This document shows positions 53,541 through 64,000 of a stretch of DNA of 64,000 bases, in pieces. The stretch comes from Takakia lepidozioides. Its lineage: Eukaryota > Streptophyta > Takakiopsida > Takakiales > Takakiaceae. The stretch's first letter is position 1, and each line of letters begins with the position of its first letter. The notes under the pieces are model-generated. The model saw only the letters and a program-made list of their open reading frames with translations, was not told the DNA's origin and searched no databases. The stretch spans positions 18,726,001 through 18,790,000 of the forward strand of contig CM060732.1 in the NCBI GenBank assembly GCA_030704615.1. The letters are read 5' to 3'. A program made the translations under genes and the position numbers.

Positions 53541-56500
53541 GCGCTTGATTATATTGCAAACTGAACTTCCAGTTCTCGGAAGCGTTTGTGTGGCTATCTA
53601 CTGACATTACAAACGGGGTACTTCAAGGTGTGACAGTGCAAGCTCAGTTCAATCGTGATTTGAGCATCTGTTTCGTAGCATCAAAAGTATCTTTCTCGTG
53701 GAAAGCAGCAGTTGACGAATTGTGCTGAAATTCCTCCAGGCTCATTCCAGCCTGTTCGTGTCCTCAAGTTTGCACCGAAGGTCTGAGAAACCTTTGAAGC
53801 TGAGATCAGTCCAAAAATGTCCACTTGTTATTCTTATTATATTGCCAGGGGCATGTGGTAAGGCTGCCTGACGCCCAATCTAGAGCGATAAGAGACCGTA
53901 ATATTTGCAGGAAAGTGGATATCTTGCAGACCCATATTGAAAATCGCCGGCAAGCTCTGTAACTGAACAGCATGGGCGAGTATGGTAATGGCCTGCAATT
54001 CTGGCCTTCTGGTCGCATGGAGAGTGTCCACAAGAGTAAATACAACCGCAAGTTTCTTGAGTGTTGTCTGCCCCGAGAAGTCTCCCGAGGAAACAATATG
54101 AAAGGCTTTACACGCTGTAAGGAAGACATTCCCTCACACCAGGCACGCCCTTCAACCACACCCAGCTCAACTAGCTAGCATCAAAGGCAGCTCGGTCGCG
54201 CTGCACAGTTTGACCCCTCAACACATGCGTAGCGCGAGCATGCTTGCCAGTCCAGGCAGCACCTGTGCATCCAAACTTGCCCACACCCAGATCCCCAACC
54301 CATGACCTGACAAAACATGCGTGGCCAACTGGAAGACACTCTCATTGAACTTTTGGCCATAATTTGTCATATCTTTCGTGGGAGAGAGACGGTAGCTGGC
54401 ACGACTACCTTACGTTACAATCTAGCTGGTTTCCCTTTGCATCTTCCTGCCAGTAGATTCTAAGGTTGACTGGATTGCAAGGGTGCGTCTCTGTAGTACC
54501 TGCCAGCCGCAACTTTGACCCCTTGTTTCCCCATTCATATATATGTATATGTACATATGAGGTCAAAATTACTGGTAGCACTGATAGATTATGATGCACA
54601 AATGTTTTAGCCAGAGTTATTCATTTGAGAAAAACCTACTCAATGCAGCATGGACCGTCAATGTAGTTTTCAACAAATAAATATCCTGTAAATTTCTCTT
54701 TTTTAAGTTTTCGAGGAAGGGAGCGATATGATACCCCATTTAATAAATTTATTTGGTCCCTTGTTTTCGCCTTAAAAGGAGGGAAAAATCCCTCCAGATG
54801 ATTACCTTAAACATATACCATTAACGCTGAGAGAAAGCAACAAGTTTGATTGATTGCTTCCTTTGCTGTGCGGGGTTGCCATCCATCCACCCACAAACTA
54901 GGCCACCTATTTCAATGTAGAAACTCGGTAGGTAGCACCCAAATTAGCGAGACATTGCCCACTGTTCAAGTGCTTTTGTCATCACACTCATATATGTTTT
55001 TGGACGTTAGGTGGTGTTATAAAAGAGAACATCTACTGATCGAACAATTTGTAGTTTTGCAACCATTGGACTCAGGAGGGAGCCTCCTAAAGTACTTGGT
55101 CATATATTCCACTTTTTGGAATGTGAGTTGGGTGTACAAGAAATAAAGGCTCCAATTGGGAAGGTTGGTGAAGAAAAAGTGCACTACATGGTAATAAGCA
55201 ATACGGGGGCAGAAATGTTAAAGAATGAGCTCTGGTGCAACTTGAGTATTGTCACTCTTGAAAATCTTGAAGGGCCTCTAGATGAAATTTTGTGTGGCGG
55301 GGGTGCCAATCTCCCACTGCACTGTGCAAGGTTAGTGCGGCGCCCCACTAGCTACTGCATGTACTTACCCTGCACTCTCATCCACTCTCATGCCACTTGG
55401 TGTACTTGGAACTTGGGCGATGCCTGAATCTTCTCTGAAATGCCACATTTCTTCCCTTGCTAGAGGCAAAGTCTGAGGCCCCGTACTGTGTGTCCATTGC
55501 TGCAACTTATCCATGTCCTGGGGTCCATCCTGGCTTGAAGAGGAACTGACTAAGTGGTGGAGCCCTTGATCCACTGCCTTCCAATAATATGCCCACTGGG
55601 CCGTTTCTTATCTATCTAGCTCTATGTTACAGAATTGAATTCCGATTATTTTTGAGCCACTGGTATCCGTCTCCTACAAAGCTGCAGATAAGTGTGATGG
55701 GAGACAACTTGGCTCTGCAGCCAAGTAGCGAGGGACAGTAAGAAGTGGTATGGGCCTGCCAAGGTGCCATTGGCTCTGAAACCATCTTTCTCCATTGCTG
55801 CCGCCGGTCACAGTAAAGGGGGTTTTGAATGGCACCGAAAGTTCGCAGGAGGACGCGCTTCTATTAAATCTTTCTAGGCATGCAGCACCCACCTAACACA
55901 CGGCTTCTTTCAGCCTCCACATTGATTTTCATCTTAAATCCATCCAAATGGCCAAACTTATAACCTCATCAGTTGTTTTTCTGTCAACAATATAGTTTTT
56001 GGAGTTCTGACTATGTACAACAGTCAAATGTGGTCATACCACCATTTTATATGGGCTGGTAAATATAGCTGTGAGGGTGATTAAGAGCGCCACTTAAAGT
56101 AAACAACTATGTGCATGCCAGATGAGTTTGCGTACGGTATTAAAAAAAACCCCCTTGGAACTAATCTTCCCTCTTGCAGGCAAATGATGAGCGTTGGGGG
56201 ACCTGCACTAGCTCAGTTTCTTGTAGGGTGGCACTGGGGGAACTGACATGGAATCTAGGATATTGCTTATGCGAGAGCCTTCAAAATGAATCTTCGTACA
56301 GATACAGAAACAACTTGAAGCCAGAGACAAGTTTATTATAAGAAAGGTCCAGGAAAGTTTTTCAATAAGTGAGGTCGTACTCTCTCCTTAACACATACCT
56401 AAATCAGAAATCTATGATCTGCAGTAAATGCGTATGAGGCGGAGAAAATAGGAAGGATTTCTGATGACTGAGCTTTGACTAGGAGATTGCAAGGAGATTA

Positions 56501-57070
56501 GCTTAATATAGGTGATCCAAGAATAACTCAGATTAGTACACAATTACTATTTTTCTTTCTTAAAGGGATACGACCGCTCACAAATCAGGCCCCTTCATTA
56601 CAGTGGGAGGAGAAAGTAACCTCTTTCAATTTAATACTATAACCTCGCCGTGAAATTCTTCTTTTGAAATGGGAAAATAGCCTAATCAATCACTGTAACT
56701 TCAATATTATCAGAATGAATGTTTGCACCTTTCTTCAAGCTCAACAAATATTGGTCCTCCTTTGAAGGCACGATCATGGGTCCCCCCACTTGGGTGGGAG
56801 ATGGCAATCAGAATGGAAGTTTCAAAAACCGAGTACGGTACACACTACACTCTACACACTACACACACACCAAAAGGCAGCGCGACGATGTACTTGGAGG
56901 GCATAAACTTACCCAAGCAGCCGGACAGTCGAGCCCCTCCAAATGCTCACGTCAACGCTCATCGCACTTGTTTTAACAGCAACATTCATAACACCCCTAG
57001 AATCCAGCCACCGCCGACTCAGCAAAGTTTTGAACTTTCCCACCTGATGAGGATTCTCACTGTAGACCAC
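53541..57070. other. Intergenic stretch, nothing recognised
   Basis: AT-rich to mixed composition. Open frames are short and give no family signal. No terminal repeats were found by eye. Confidence 0.35.
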
Positions 57071-57077
57071 ACACCGG

Positions 57078-57125
57078 TGTTTTTCTTTCTGGCGAAAAAT
57101 CGCCAAATTTCGACCTGGAAACTAC
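57078..57125 (+). repeat. Copy of the hAT-like terminal sequence
   Basis: TTTTTCTTTCTGGCG is followed by GCCAAATTTCGACCT. It matches 38082-38117 at the left end of the hAT-like element, including the near-palindrome GGCGAAAAATCGCC (57091-57104) in place of GGCGAAATTTCGCC (38090-38103). It may be a MITE or a solo end. Confidence 0.55.
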
Positions 57126-58140
57126 GTCAGCTACTTGTACAAAGGAATTATGGGGGGTAAAATCTGACTTTTTCGCCAAAAAGCAGCAGCAGATAAATTT
57201 CAGGGGCCTAATCATGCCGACGTGGACCAGATAAAACGTGACACCTGGAATATAGCCACTTTTCTAACTCTGCCACCTCGATATTTTCGCCACATGGGCA
57301 CTGCGTAGAATTCACAGGTGGCCCCGCCAGCGATTTTGGAAATATGAAAAAAAAAACACTGCAACACACATGAGGCGGTAATGGCAAGTGATTAAGAGTC
57401 AAACTTTGTATTGACTCGGATACGGAGGGAAACAACAATACACCACCCAAAAGCTTTAAAGAGCTATAGCATGGCTTTATGAGGGGGCAACGGATTGAAC
57501 AAGCAAAGCAGGTGGACACAGCAGTGCTTCTAAAATAGGTACATAGGGCTGCGCCTGCCTTTACATTGTCTCTCTCATGGCCCTCATCACGCACATACAA
57601 CCATCTAACTCAATAGTGCTCACGGATTGAAGGCCCCTCTCATTTACTGCACCGCATTGATGCACCACCAAAGCATGATTTGCACTGCAGTTTTGGGCTC
57701 CTTGATTCTCATCATGTCCTCATGCGTGTCAACGCTTCGTTGTCGCCGGGAACCAGGCTGCCTATTTTCAACCTTTTATTTATGCTTTTATTCCGGTTTA
57801 ATTTTGGCTCCAGCCCGCTTTGTTTTTGTTTTCATGTTTTCTAATTCGGCGGTTAGTTCTTTATTACGACTAATATTATAGTAAATATTAATAGAGCATG
57901 TACAGATGACTACAGATGCTCGGAACTTAGGCTTAATTATCTGTTACGTACTTTTTTATAACAACGGAAACATTTCTTGGCCGGTTCATTTTTCTCCATG
58001 ATGAATCTTTGGGCTTTCAATACCACCTTTAATTTCTGTGTACAATGCGTGTGTGGATTTGAGCCCAGCACCGGCTGTTAACTGGAAGTTTCAAGTAGCT
58101 AGGGTTTGTGAAAGGGCGAGCAGGTCCATCAAGATGGAAT
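57126..58140. other. Intergenic stretch, nothing recognised
   Basis: Mixed sequence with short open frames only. An 84-codon hydrophobic frame at 57627-57881 has no supporting context. Confidence 0.35.
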
Positions 58141-59240
58141 ATTCGATAATGAGAGGAGCGGGGGGCAGGTCAAAGCGGGCATCATTCATTCAACCACTGC
58201 GTCTTTGACAAACTGCACTGCCGAGATGTCGCAGCAGAGGCGCTCACGCATGCGAAGAGATGTGGGGGCATTCAAACGAGAGCATAAACAGTGATGAAGC
58301 AGGCATTTTTGAAGCCTGAGGCGATGCTCCTGCACTGGTTGAAGCGCTCCGGCGGTGCGAGCATTGAATGGAACAAGGCAGGCCGTGGTGTAAATATGTG
58401 GAATTTTGTGCCCTTCCGGGCAACAAGAGGGTGGCAGAAGGGGCGTGATTCGTGAATATGAATATGTTGAATAGTGTGCCATTAAGGCAACAAGCTGAGA
58501 GTTGCAGGCATCGGGGTGCGCGAGAATCTGCAGGTCTTGCACGAATCGCCGGCTCCCGTGGGCTTCATACTGAGCAGCCCATGGCATTCTCACAGAGTTG
58601 CGCATGCGCTCTGCGGCGGCCATAGCCCGGAGCTTCATCAATCTCGTCGCAGCCATGAATGCATGCGCCAGGGTTTGCTCGCCTCGCTCGCCCCGCTCCC
58701 GAGACGCCAGACTTGTCTCTCTGCCTCGCGCTCCTCGCACCTCCGCGCGTCGAGACAGCCCTTCGTCCCCGCCGCTGGATGGATGTCGCCCGTCTGTCCC
58801 GCAACTCTGTCCGATAATATCTATACACCATATGATTATTAAAAACCCGAGTATTAACTTCTTGACGACGTAGCGGCCGAAGAGTGGTGGCGCTGTGCAC
58901 AAAAAGATCAGGACGCGTGCCGCGGGTTATTTATCCTCCGTACCACTCCTCGTGCCAGGCACGCTCATCGGCTGACTTCTGGCCGTTGGATCCCTTCGCT
59001 TCAGATTAACCCCGGAAGTGGCGAAACTCGTCGCTCGCCCGAGCACTGGTTTCGTGGCACCGGCAAACAGGGCCGACCGAAAGACGGCTACCGTGCTACG
59101 GCTGCTAACGCAACCGCGACCGCGACCGCGGAGACCGTGGTCAGGTCATCAGCGCCTTTTTGCGTAGTGCGCTGCGGCCGACTTCGAGGCGGCGCCCGTA
59201 CTCCACACGCTTGTGTTGCCGATCACTCAACTTTCAGGTC
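58141..59240. other. GC-rich region with overlapping antisense open frames
   Basis: A 238-codon frame (58186-58902, minus) is overlapped by three other open frames on both strands, as expected from a lack of AT-rich stops. Arg/Ala/Ser-rich translations show no domain. A CCGCGACCGCGACCGCGG stretch lies near 59110. It could be a promoter or CpG-rich gene start, but no exon can be assigned. Confidence 0.35.
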
Positions 59241-62200
59241 TAACTTAGTAATCGCACAACTTTTTCAACACTGCCAATCGCTCTTTTTCTCTTGTGATTA
59301 GGTGGTCTAATAATCCGAGATCGAACAAAGCTGTCGGAGGTAACGTTTGAGATGGATCCAGCTCAAGGCCAGCCATTGGTGGCTCATCGTCAACAAGCTT
59401 TGACGGTGCCGCATTGCTTGTGCACTTGAGGTTGCACAAGGGCGAGGCAATGCATCCAGGCATGTGGATGGGCAGCCAAGAAGGGTGGGAAGCAGGCAGG
59501 CAGGCTGGTGTGATGCTGCTGGAGCTTTGATGGAGGCAGAGCCTGTGCTGGCAAGGGAGTTTGAAACTGGCACTTTGTGAACCTTTGCAGCATAATGATT
59601 AACATTTGAGGCGGAGGAGGAGGCTGGCGATGGAGACATGATGCAATCTGGCATATCACTATCTGCTTCTGGGTATGCAAGCCTGCCAGTTAGCCTCGCC
59701 TTGTCCCCCCATTCATTCATTTCGAAGGTGTCTAGTTAAATCGTAAGACCACCTAGGTCTGGCCCCACAAAGTAAAACATATTTTCTGTGTGTGCAGCCC
59801 GATGAGTACTTACGCCAGAAGGTGAAGCCACCCACTTAAGCCCACGCCTTAACCAAGAAAGCCCGGAGCAATCTTCAGAACTTTCAAGTAGCCCAGCGTT
59901 ATGCTCTTTTGAATGAAGTTCAGTCGATAAAAAAACCGGGCCATGCATCTCACTTCCAAATGAGGACAAGTTCCCACAACATCCCCTCGAGCGCTGTCTT
60001 GAGGAGATTCATTGGAACCAAAACGAGAAATGCCAAAAGTGAGAAATTTTCTTGGTGCGAACGCCAGGTAAGCTTAAGCAATGTTTTGAAGGCCTATCGG
60101 GCATGATTCCGGGTGAGCAGGCGATTGTGACAATACGCCAAATGTAGGCCGGTTACGTGATAGCTGAAATGATGGCAAGCTGCAGAGAGCTAGCATAAAA
60201 TATGCAGCGGCAAAGAGAGCACAGTTGTCAAGTAACAATTTCTTAATGCGGTGCTCCCTTGGGTACTAACATCCCGGGGGACATGTTTTGTTGAATGAAT
60301 TGTTTACTGCGAAGCAGAGGTGAGCAGAGGGGCGGATGCTCCAGTGTGACTTAGAAAAAGAGCGTATGGAAGGAGGGTAGGTGCGAAGCAGCACAATGGC
60401 AGGGCTAGATGCATAGGGAGAATGTCACCTTGGCTCCGGCATACCAAATCCCATGGATTCAGGGGAAGCCAAGGAAGAGAGAGTGTGGCATGAAGCGGGG
60501 CCCACGGTCTCGTGGGTCCTGACGTCTGCCATAGCTAAAGCTTGGAGGTCCGATCGTCTTCTTCCTCTCTCTGCTCTGCCCGCCCACCTGGCCACCCTCC
60601 ATTGGATTTCTCATGGCCTCCGCCACGTGAGGACCATGAAGGGCTGCCAGGGATGCGCCCAGAGCAGCATATCACCCTTACAAGATTCATCCCAACATAG
60701 GCAACACCGAGGGAGAAAGAAAGATCGAGCCATAGCCGAACGCTCCTGCAATCAACCTTGAGAAGTGAGCTTGGATGTCCTCAGTTATGGCGTCTCCCTC
60801 CCCCCTCCTCTTATTTTATTCTCGCTTTGACCATGGCAGTCAATGGAATGAGCCGAATTTATGTGAAGAATCATGTAACTGTATCTATACATCCGGGCAG
60901 GAGAGAGGAAGCTGGAAGTAGCAGTAGAGTATTCAACATGTCAGTCTCCCTTCTAATAATACCCCCCAAAAACAATGGTGAAAAGTTAGAATGATACCTT
61001 CAAAAGTTTGTGAATTGGCAATAATACACTGTAGAATGATCATGTCAGATGTGTGTGCAGTCCCTCTCTATTTTATTTTACTAACTTACAAACCCCCAAT
61101 TACACCCGCCCTTTCACTTTTCTTTTCTTTCCTTTTCTTTTCTTTCGTTGGTTACTCCATCATCATGTAGCAAATGCAATGAGTAAACCATCATAACTAT
61201 CTGCTCAGTTTATAGCCATCGCCCAAATTATTAAATTTGTTCTTCGGAGGGAACTTCTAATAAGCACACTGAGTCCATAGGAAAACAAAATCAGCCAGCC
61301 AGCAACAACGGAGAAATAGGGGACGGTGCATAATACACATATAACCGTTATAAATAATTTTAAAATAAATAGTAATAACTGTTATTTTTAACCTCCGCAT
61401 GTCGACACAGGATAGTAAGTAAGCAGTAACGTACCAATGACCCGTAGATTTGTCGTGTAGGGCACCGCGTTTGCGGCCGGGTACCGTTATGCCTCGGCAA
61501 GCGGGCCCGGCCAATGGGGGGCGCGCTAACCACACATTACGGGGCGCGCGTAACCACGCCCTCGATTAATGCTAAGCCAGCCCTAATTGCGGCCAACCCT
61601 TGGCTCGTGCGGAAGCCGATATGGTGAGTAAGTAAACGCCCGGCGTATGTATGTACCTACTAGTATGTTTACTCACTAACCTCCTGGCTGTACTGGTAAG
61701 TTACTGGTATGTTTATTAGTCACTCCGTGTAACTCCTCACAAGGTTTGGGCTGCTGTGTACACTCACTAACCACTCCGACTACTAACGTTGTACGTTCTT
61801 CGGAGTCTCCGTTACTTAACGCCGACTGTTAACGGTTTTGAGGTTTAGGGTTTTTTTTTTTTCCCTTTGTTTTTTTCGCCGGGGTCGCTCAGTGTTGGCA
61901 GGGGGACTCTGGTGCCAGAAAAAGCTCGGTAGCCCCTTTATACACGATGGCTGAATTAGTATGGAATCTGCAACTTTTGGGCGTCATATCCTACTACACC
62001 GACCTGCGCCTTTGAGAAAAGGTGCAATTAGTTTTATTAGTTAAATAGGGCAGTGGGAGTCAAAGGAATCGAACTCTGGTCAAAGTGTCAGGTCAAGCCT
62101 AACCTGAAGTTAAGTGGGGGGGGGGGTATGATTGAGGATTAACCGGCATGATTGGTGAGTGCAGTGCCAGGCTCCTAACTGTTGTTGTTATTACAGTGGA

Positions 62201-63040
62201 CATATAGCACAAAGCAGGGTCTTGGGAGACAGGATTTATTTTCTTTTCTGAAATTTTAAACTGCTGGCTTGGGATGAATGCATGGTTCAAGGGAGACACG
62301 CTGAGGATTTGGGTTGTCAAGTCTGAATTCTTTGTTGGCATTGTTGGTCCCTGGGTGTTTTCCGGCTGTGTAATGTATGGGGTCATGATTGGGTGATATT
62401 AAGTAGTGAGAGGGTTTTGGGTTTTGAACATGCGGCCCATTCTGTTGGCCATGTTTATTGCATCTGTTGTGCTTATAATAAGGGCAGGAAAGGGCGGTGT
62501 ATGAGGGAGGAGTGATGGTACAAAACTCCTGGGTAAAAGCAGAGTTGAGATGTAGCGTTTTGGGCATGCTAGAATGATGGCACGACCCAACAAAGTGGAG
62601 GAGCTTTTATCACTAGGTAGTAAATTGCAGCACCAGCACAAGCATAGAAAAATCAAAGCTGGATGGATATAGTTACAGGGATAGGAGTGCTGAGGGAAGT
62701 ACGTACCTGGAATGCCAACTGTAGAAGGTTGAAAAGCCTCTCCTGGAGCAGCACCACAGTTTTTTACTTGCTTGGAGGGGGGGAGAGACGGAGTAGAGGG
62801 AAAGCAAGGCTGGTCACTTGTACAGTAGCCGCGGGAGGGAGGGAGAGTAAGAGTAAAGCAAAGGGAAGGGGAGAGAGAGCTGGAGTACAATACTACTACA
62901 GTAGTGGCGTACGTGTAAGTAGGTGTTGGGGAAAGGGGTGGGCCATGTGTGCGGCCCCGATAGCAGCGCCGCTGCTACTGCTTGGTTGTAGCAAGCTCCC
63001 TCTTTCTCTCTCGAGCCCCACTCCGCACCCCTGTGGGCAT
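59241..63040. other. Intergenic stretch, no gene recognised
   Basis: Open frames at 60453-60761 and 62399-62890 (minus) and others lack motifs. A pyrimidine-rich CTTTTCTTTT tract is at about 61117-61146. TACTAGTATGTTTACTCACTAACCT-like near-repeats lie around 61660-61765. The 62760-62890 stretch is GA-rich. I saw no tRNA or snRNA. Confidence 0.35.
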
Positions 63041-63042
63041 CC

Positions 63043-64000
63043 CTTATAAGTCTGTGCTCACCCTCCCTCACTGGGCCGCCACCCAATCTTTGCTCAGCTT
63101 TGTTCGGTGCTGGTGAGCTCTCTCTAGCCCGGCGAGGTTAGATCAGACACATTGTGTGAGGTCCTGCTGCATTGATCCTCAGTCGGCCCACGTAGCGAGA
63201 AACAGACAGAAGTCTCGACTTTTATCATTGGAGCTGCAAGGCTATACAGTTCTGGTGATCTCTTCGACTAGCTGACTATATTTCTAGACCAGAGAGGAAG
63301 AGAGCTTTGAACTGCCAAATCCTCCCACCTGCATTGTTCACTTAAACTGCCTCAAGTGCCCGTTCGCTGTAGGTTGGACACTCTCTGAGCAGAAGTCCTT
63401 CGAAAGAGAGAGATACGTAAGCCACTATCGATAGGAACCTACGTTGATGAGATAACACACGCCTCAGCCCCATCCATGGATTTATGAAGTGCTAGACCCT
63501 CGACATTGTGGTATTCTGGAAGGGAGCAATCACACTGGCCAGCAGAGGAGACGGAAAAGGCAGACAGCCTGGGAGGGATCGTACTTGAAAGCGATGGAAA
63601 GACAAGGACTCCCGACGTTGAATCACCTGCTGCAGCACACCTTACGCAGCTTGTGCACAGACTCACAGTGGGTCTACGCCGTTTTCTGGCGCATTCTTCC
63701 CCGTAACTACCCTCCTCCCCAGTGCGTCTCGCTACCTACTTCACCTCCTTGCCTACATCTTCATATGTCGTTCGAGGACATGCTGCATCTCTGTCCTTGT
63801 AATGTGCGAGCTCAGCTCCAGTTTCAGCGGGACCTCTTTCAAATGTAATTGATGGTCATACTGTGCTCATTTGCAACGTAACTTCAGTACCCAACGTTTG
63901 GACTCTCTCTGTCTCTGTCTCTGTCTGTCTGTCTGTCTGTCTCTTTCTCTCTCAATGACTGATCTCCACCCTGCATTGAACAATAAGAAACCTGTCGAGA
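63043..64000 (+). promoter_or_regulatory. Possible promoter and long 5' leader running out of the window
   Basis: A TATA-like TTATAAG at 63043-63050 is preceded by GC-rich sequence and followed about 30 bp on by pyrimidine-rich CTCACCCTCCCTCACTGGG, the usual layout of a plant core promoter. The next 900 bp have CT-rich leader character and several short frames (for example 63489-63848) without motifs. The gene, if any, would lie beyond 64000. Confidence 0.3.
63906..63954 (+). repeat. CTCTGT/CTGT microsatellite
   Basis: CTCTCTGTCTCTGTCTCTG passes into CTGTCTGTCTGTCTGTCTC. A simple repeat within the presumed leader. Confidence 0.9.

Noticed and set aside
58186-58902. 238-codon open frame on the minus strand
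   Set aside because: It is in a GC-rich stretch with overlapping open frames on both strands, has no recognised domain and no splice or promoter context.
60453-60761. 102-codon open frame on the plus strand
   Set aside because: No motif, no neighbours and ordinary composition; likely chance.
62399-62890. 163-codon Ser/Pro-rich open frame on the minus strand
   Set aside because: Low-complexity translation, overlapped by other frames, no family signal.

Overview
The window looks like a transposon-dense stretch of a large land-plant nuclear genome. The plant signals are a CACTA (En/Spm) element with a tnp2 transposase, fragments of PLS-class PPR genes and of an organellar ssDNA-binding (OSB-like) protein, PIF/Harbinger-type MITEs and plant-type LINE remains. 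A seed-free plant such as a fern or lycophyte is my guess, but nothing here proves the clade. No rRNA, CRISPR or bacterial gene was seen.

Layout. Positions 168-361 hold the last exon of an unrecognised host gene. From about 1.34 to 45.6 kb the DNA is one matryoshka. An old LINE on the minus strand was split by an outer Ty3/gypsy-like retroelement (1762-36722). That was split by a second, younger element of the same family (7162-31412), which was split by a 13.7-kb CACTA transposon (11773-25448). The CACTA itself holds a fragment of a different LINE (about 19.24-19.9 kb). The old LINE was also hit by a PIF/Harbinger MITE (36843-37300), a BED/hAT-like element (about 38066-40190) and a 1.04-kb non-autonomous CACTA (42783-43826). 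A third, end-only remnant of the retroelement family lies at 45672-46107. The last 18 kb hold two adjacent MITEs, hairpins, low-complexity tracts and no gene I can name. A TATA box and long CT-rich leader-like sequence near 63.04-64.0 kb may be a promoter reading out of the window.

The system worth attention is the retroelement family. Comparing its two copies gives the order Gag - protease - C5-cytosine methyltransferase (MTase) - UAG - RT - RNase H - DDE integrase - PHD finger. The MTase keeps the DNMT3/DRM-like motifs (DLFGG, PCQ, ENV). The UAG between MTase and RT is the only stop shared by both copies and is followed by CAA-YCA, the tobamovirus-type readthrough context. This suggests the MTase is made with Gag and the RT-IN-PHD part only by readthrough. 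The termini are not ordinary LTRs. The left end has one block (B). The right end has A-GC-B-A, with a GACAGCTGTC palindrome at the A/B joint. That is the split-direct-repeat layout known from tyrosine-recombinase retroelements, here combined with a DDE integrase. The element would thus carry both a writer (MTase) and a candidate reader (PHD) of chromatin.

The CACTA element is also unusual. It has an apparently intact tnp2 gene and a divergent TNPA-like gene whose middle encodes an FCP1/NIF-type HAD phosphatase-like domain. It also carries captured PPR and OSB-like fragments in a tandemly duplicated block. Both retroelement copies are broken by frameshifts and stops. The inner copy is younger: its end repeats are about 98% identical by eye, against about 95% for the outer.
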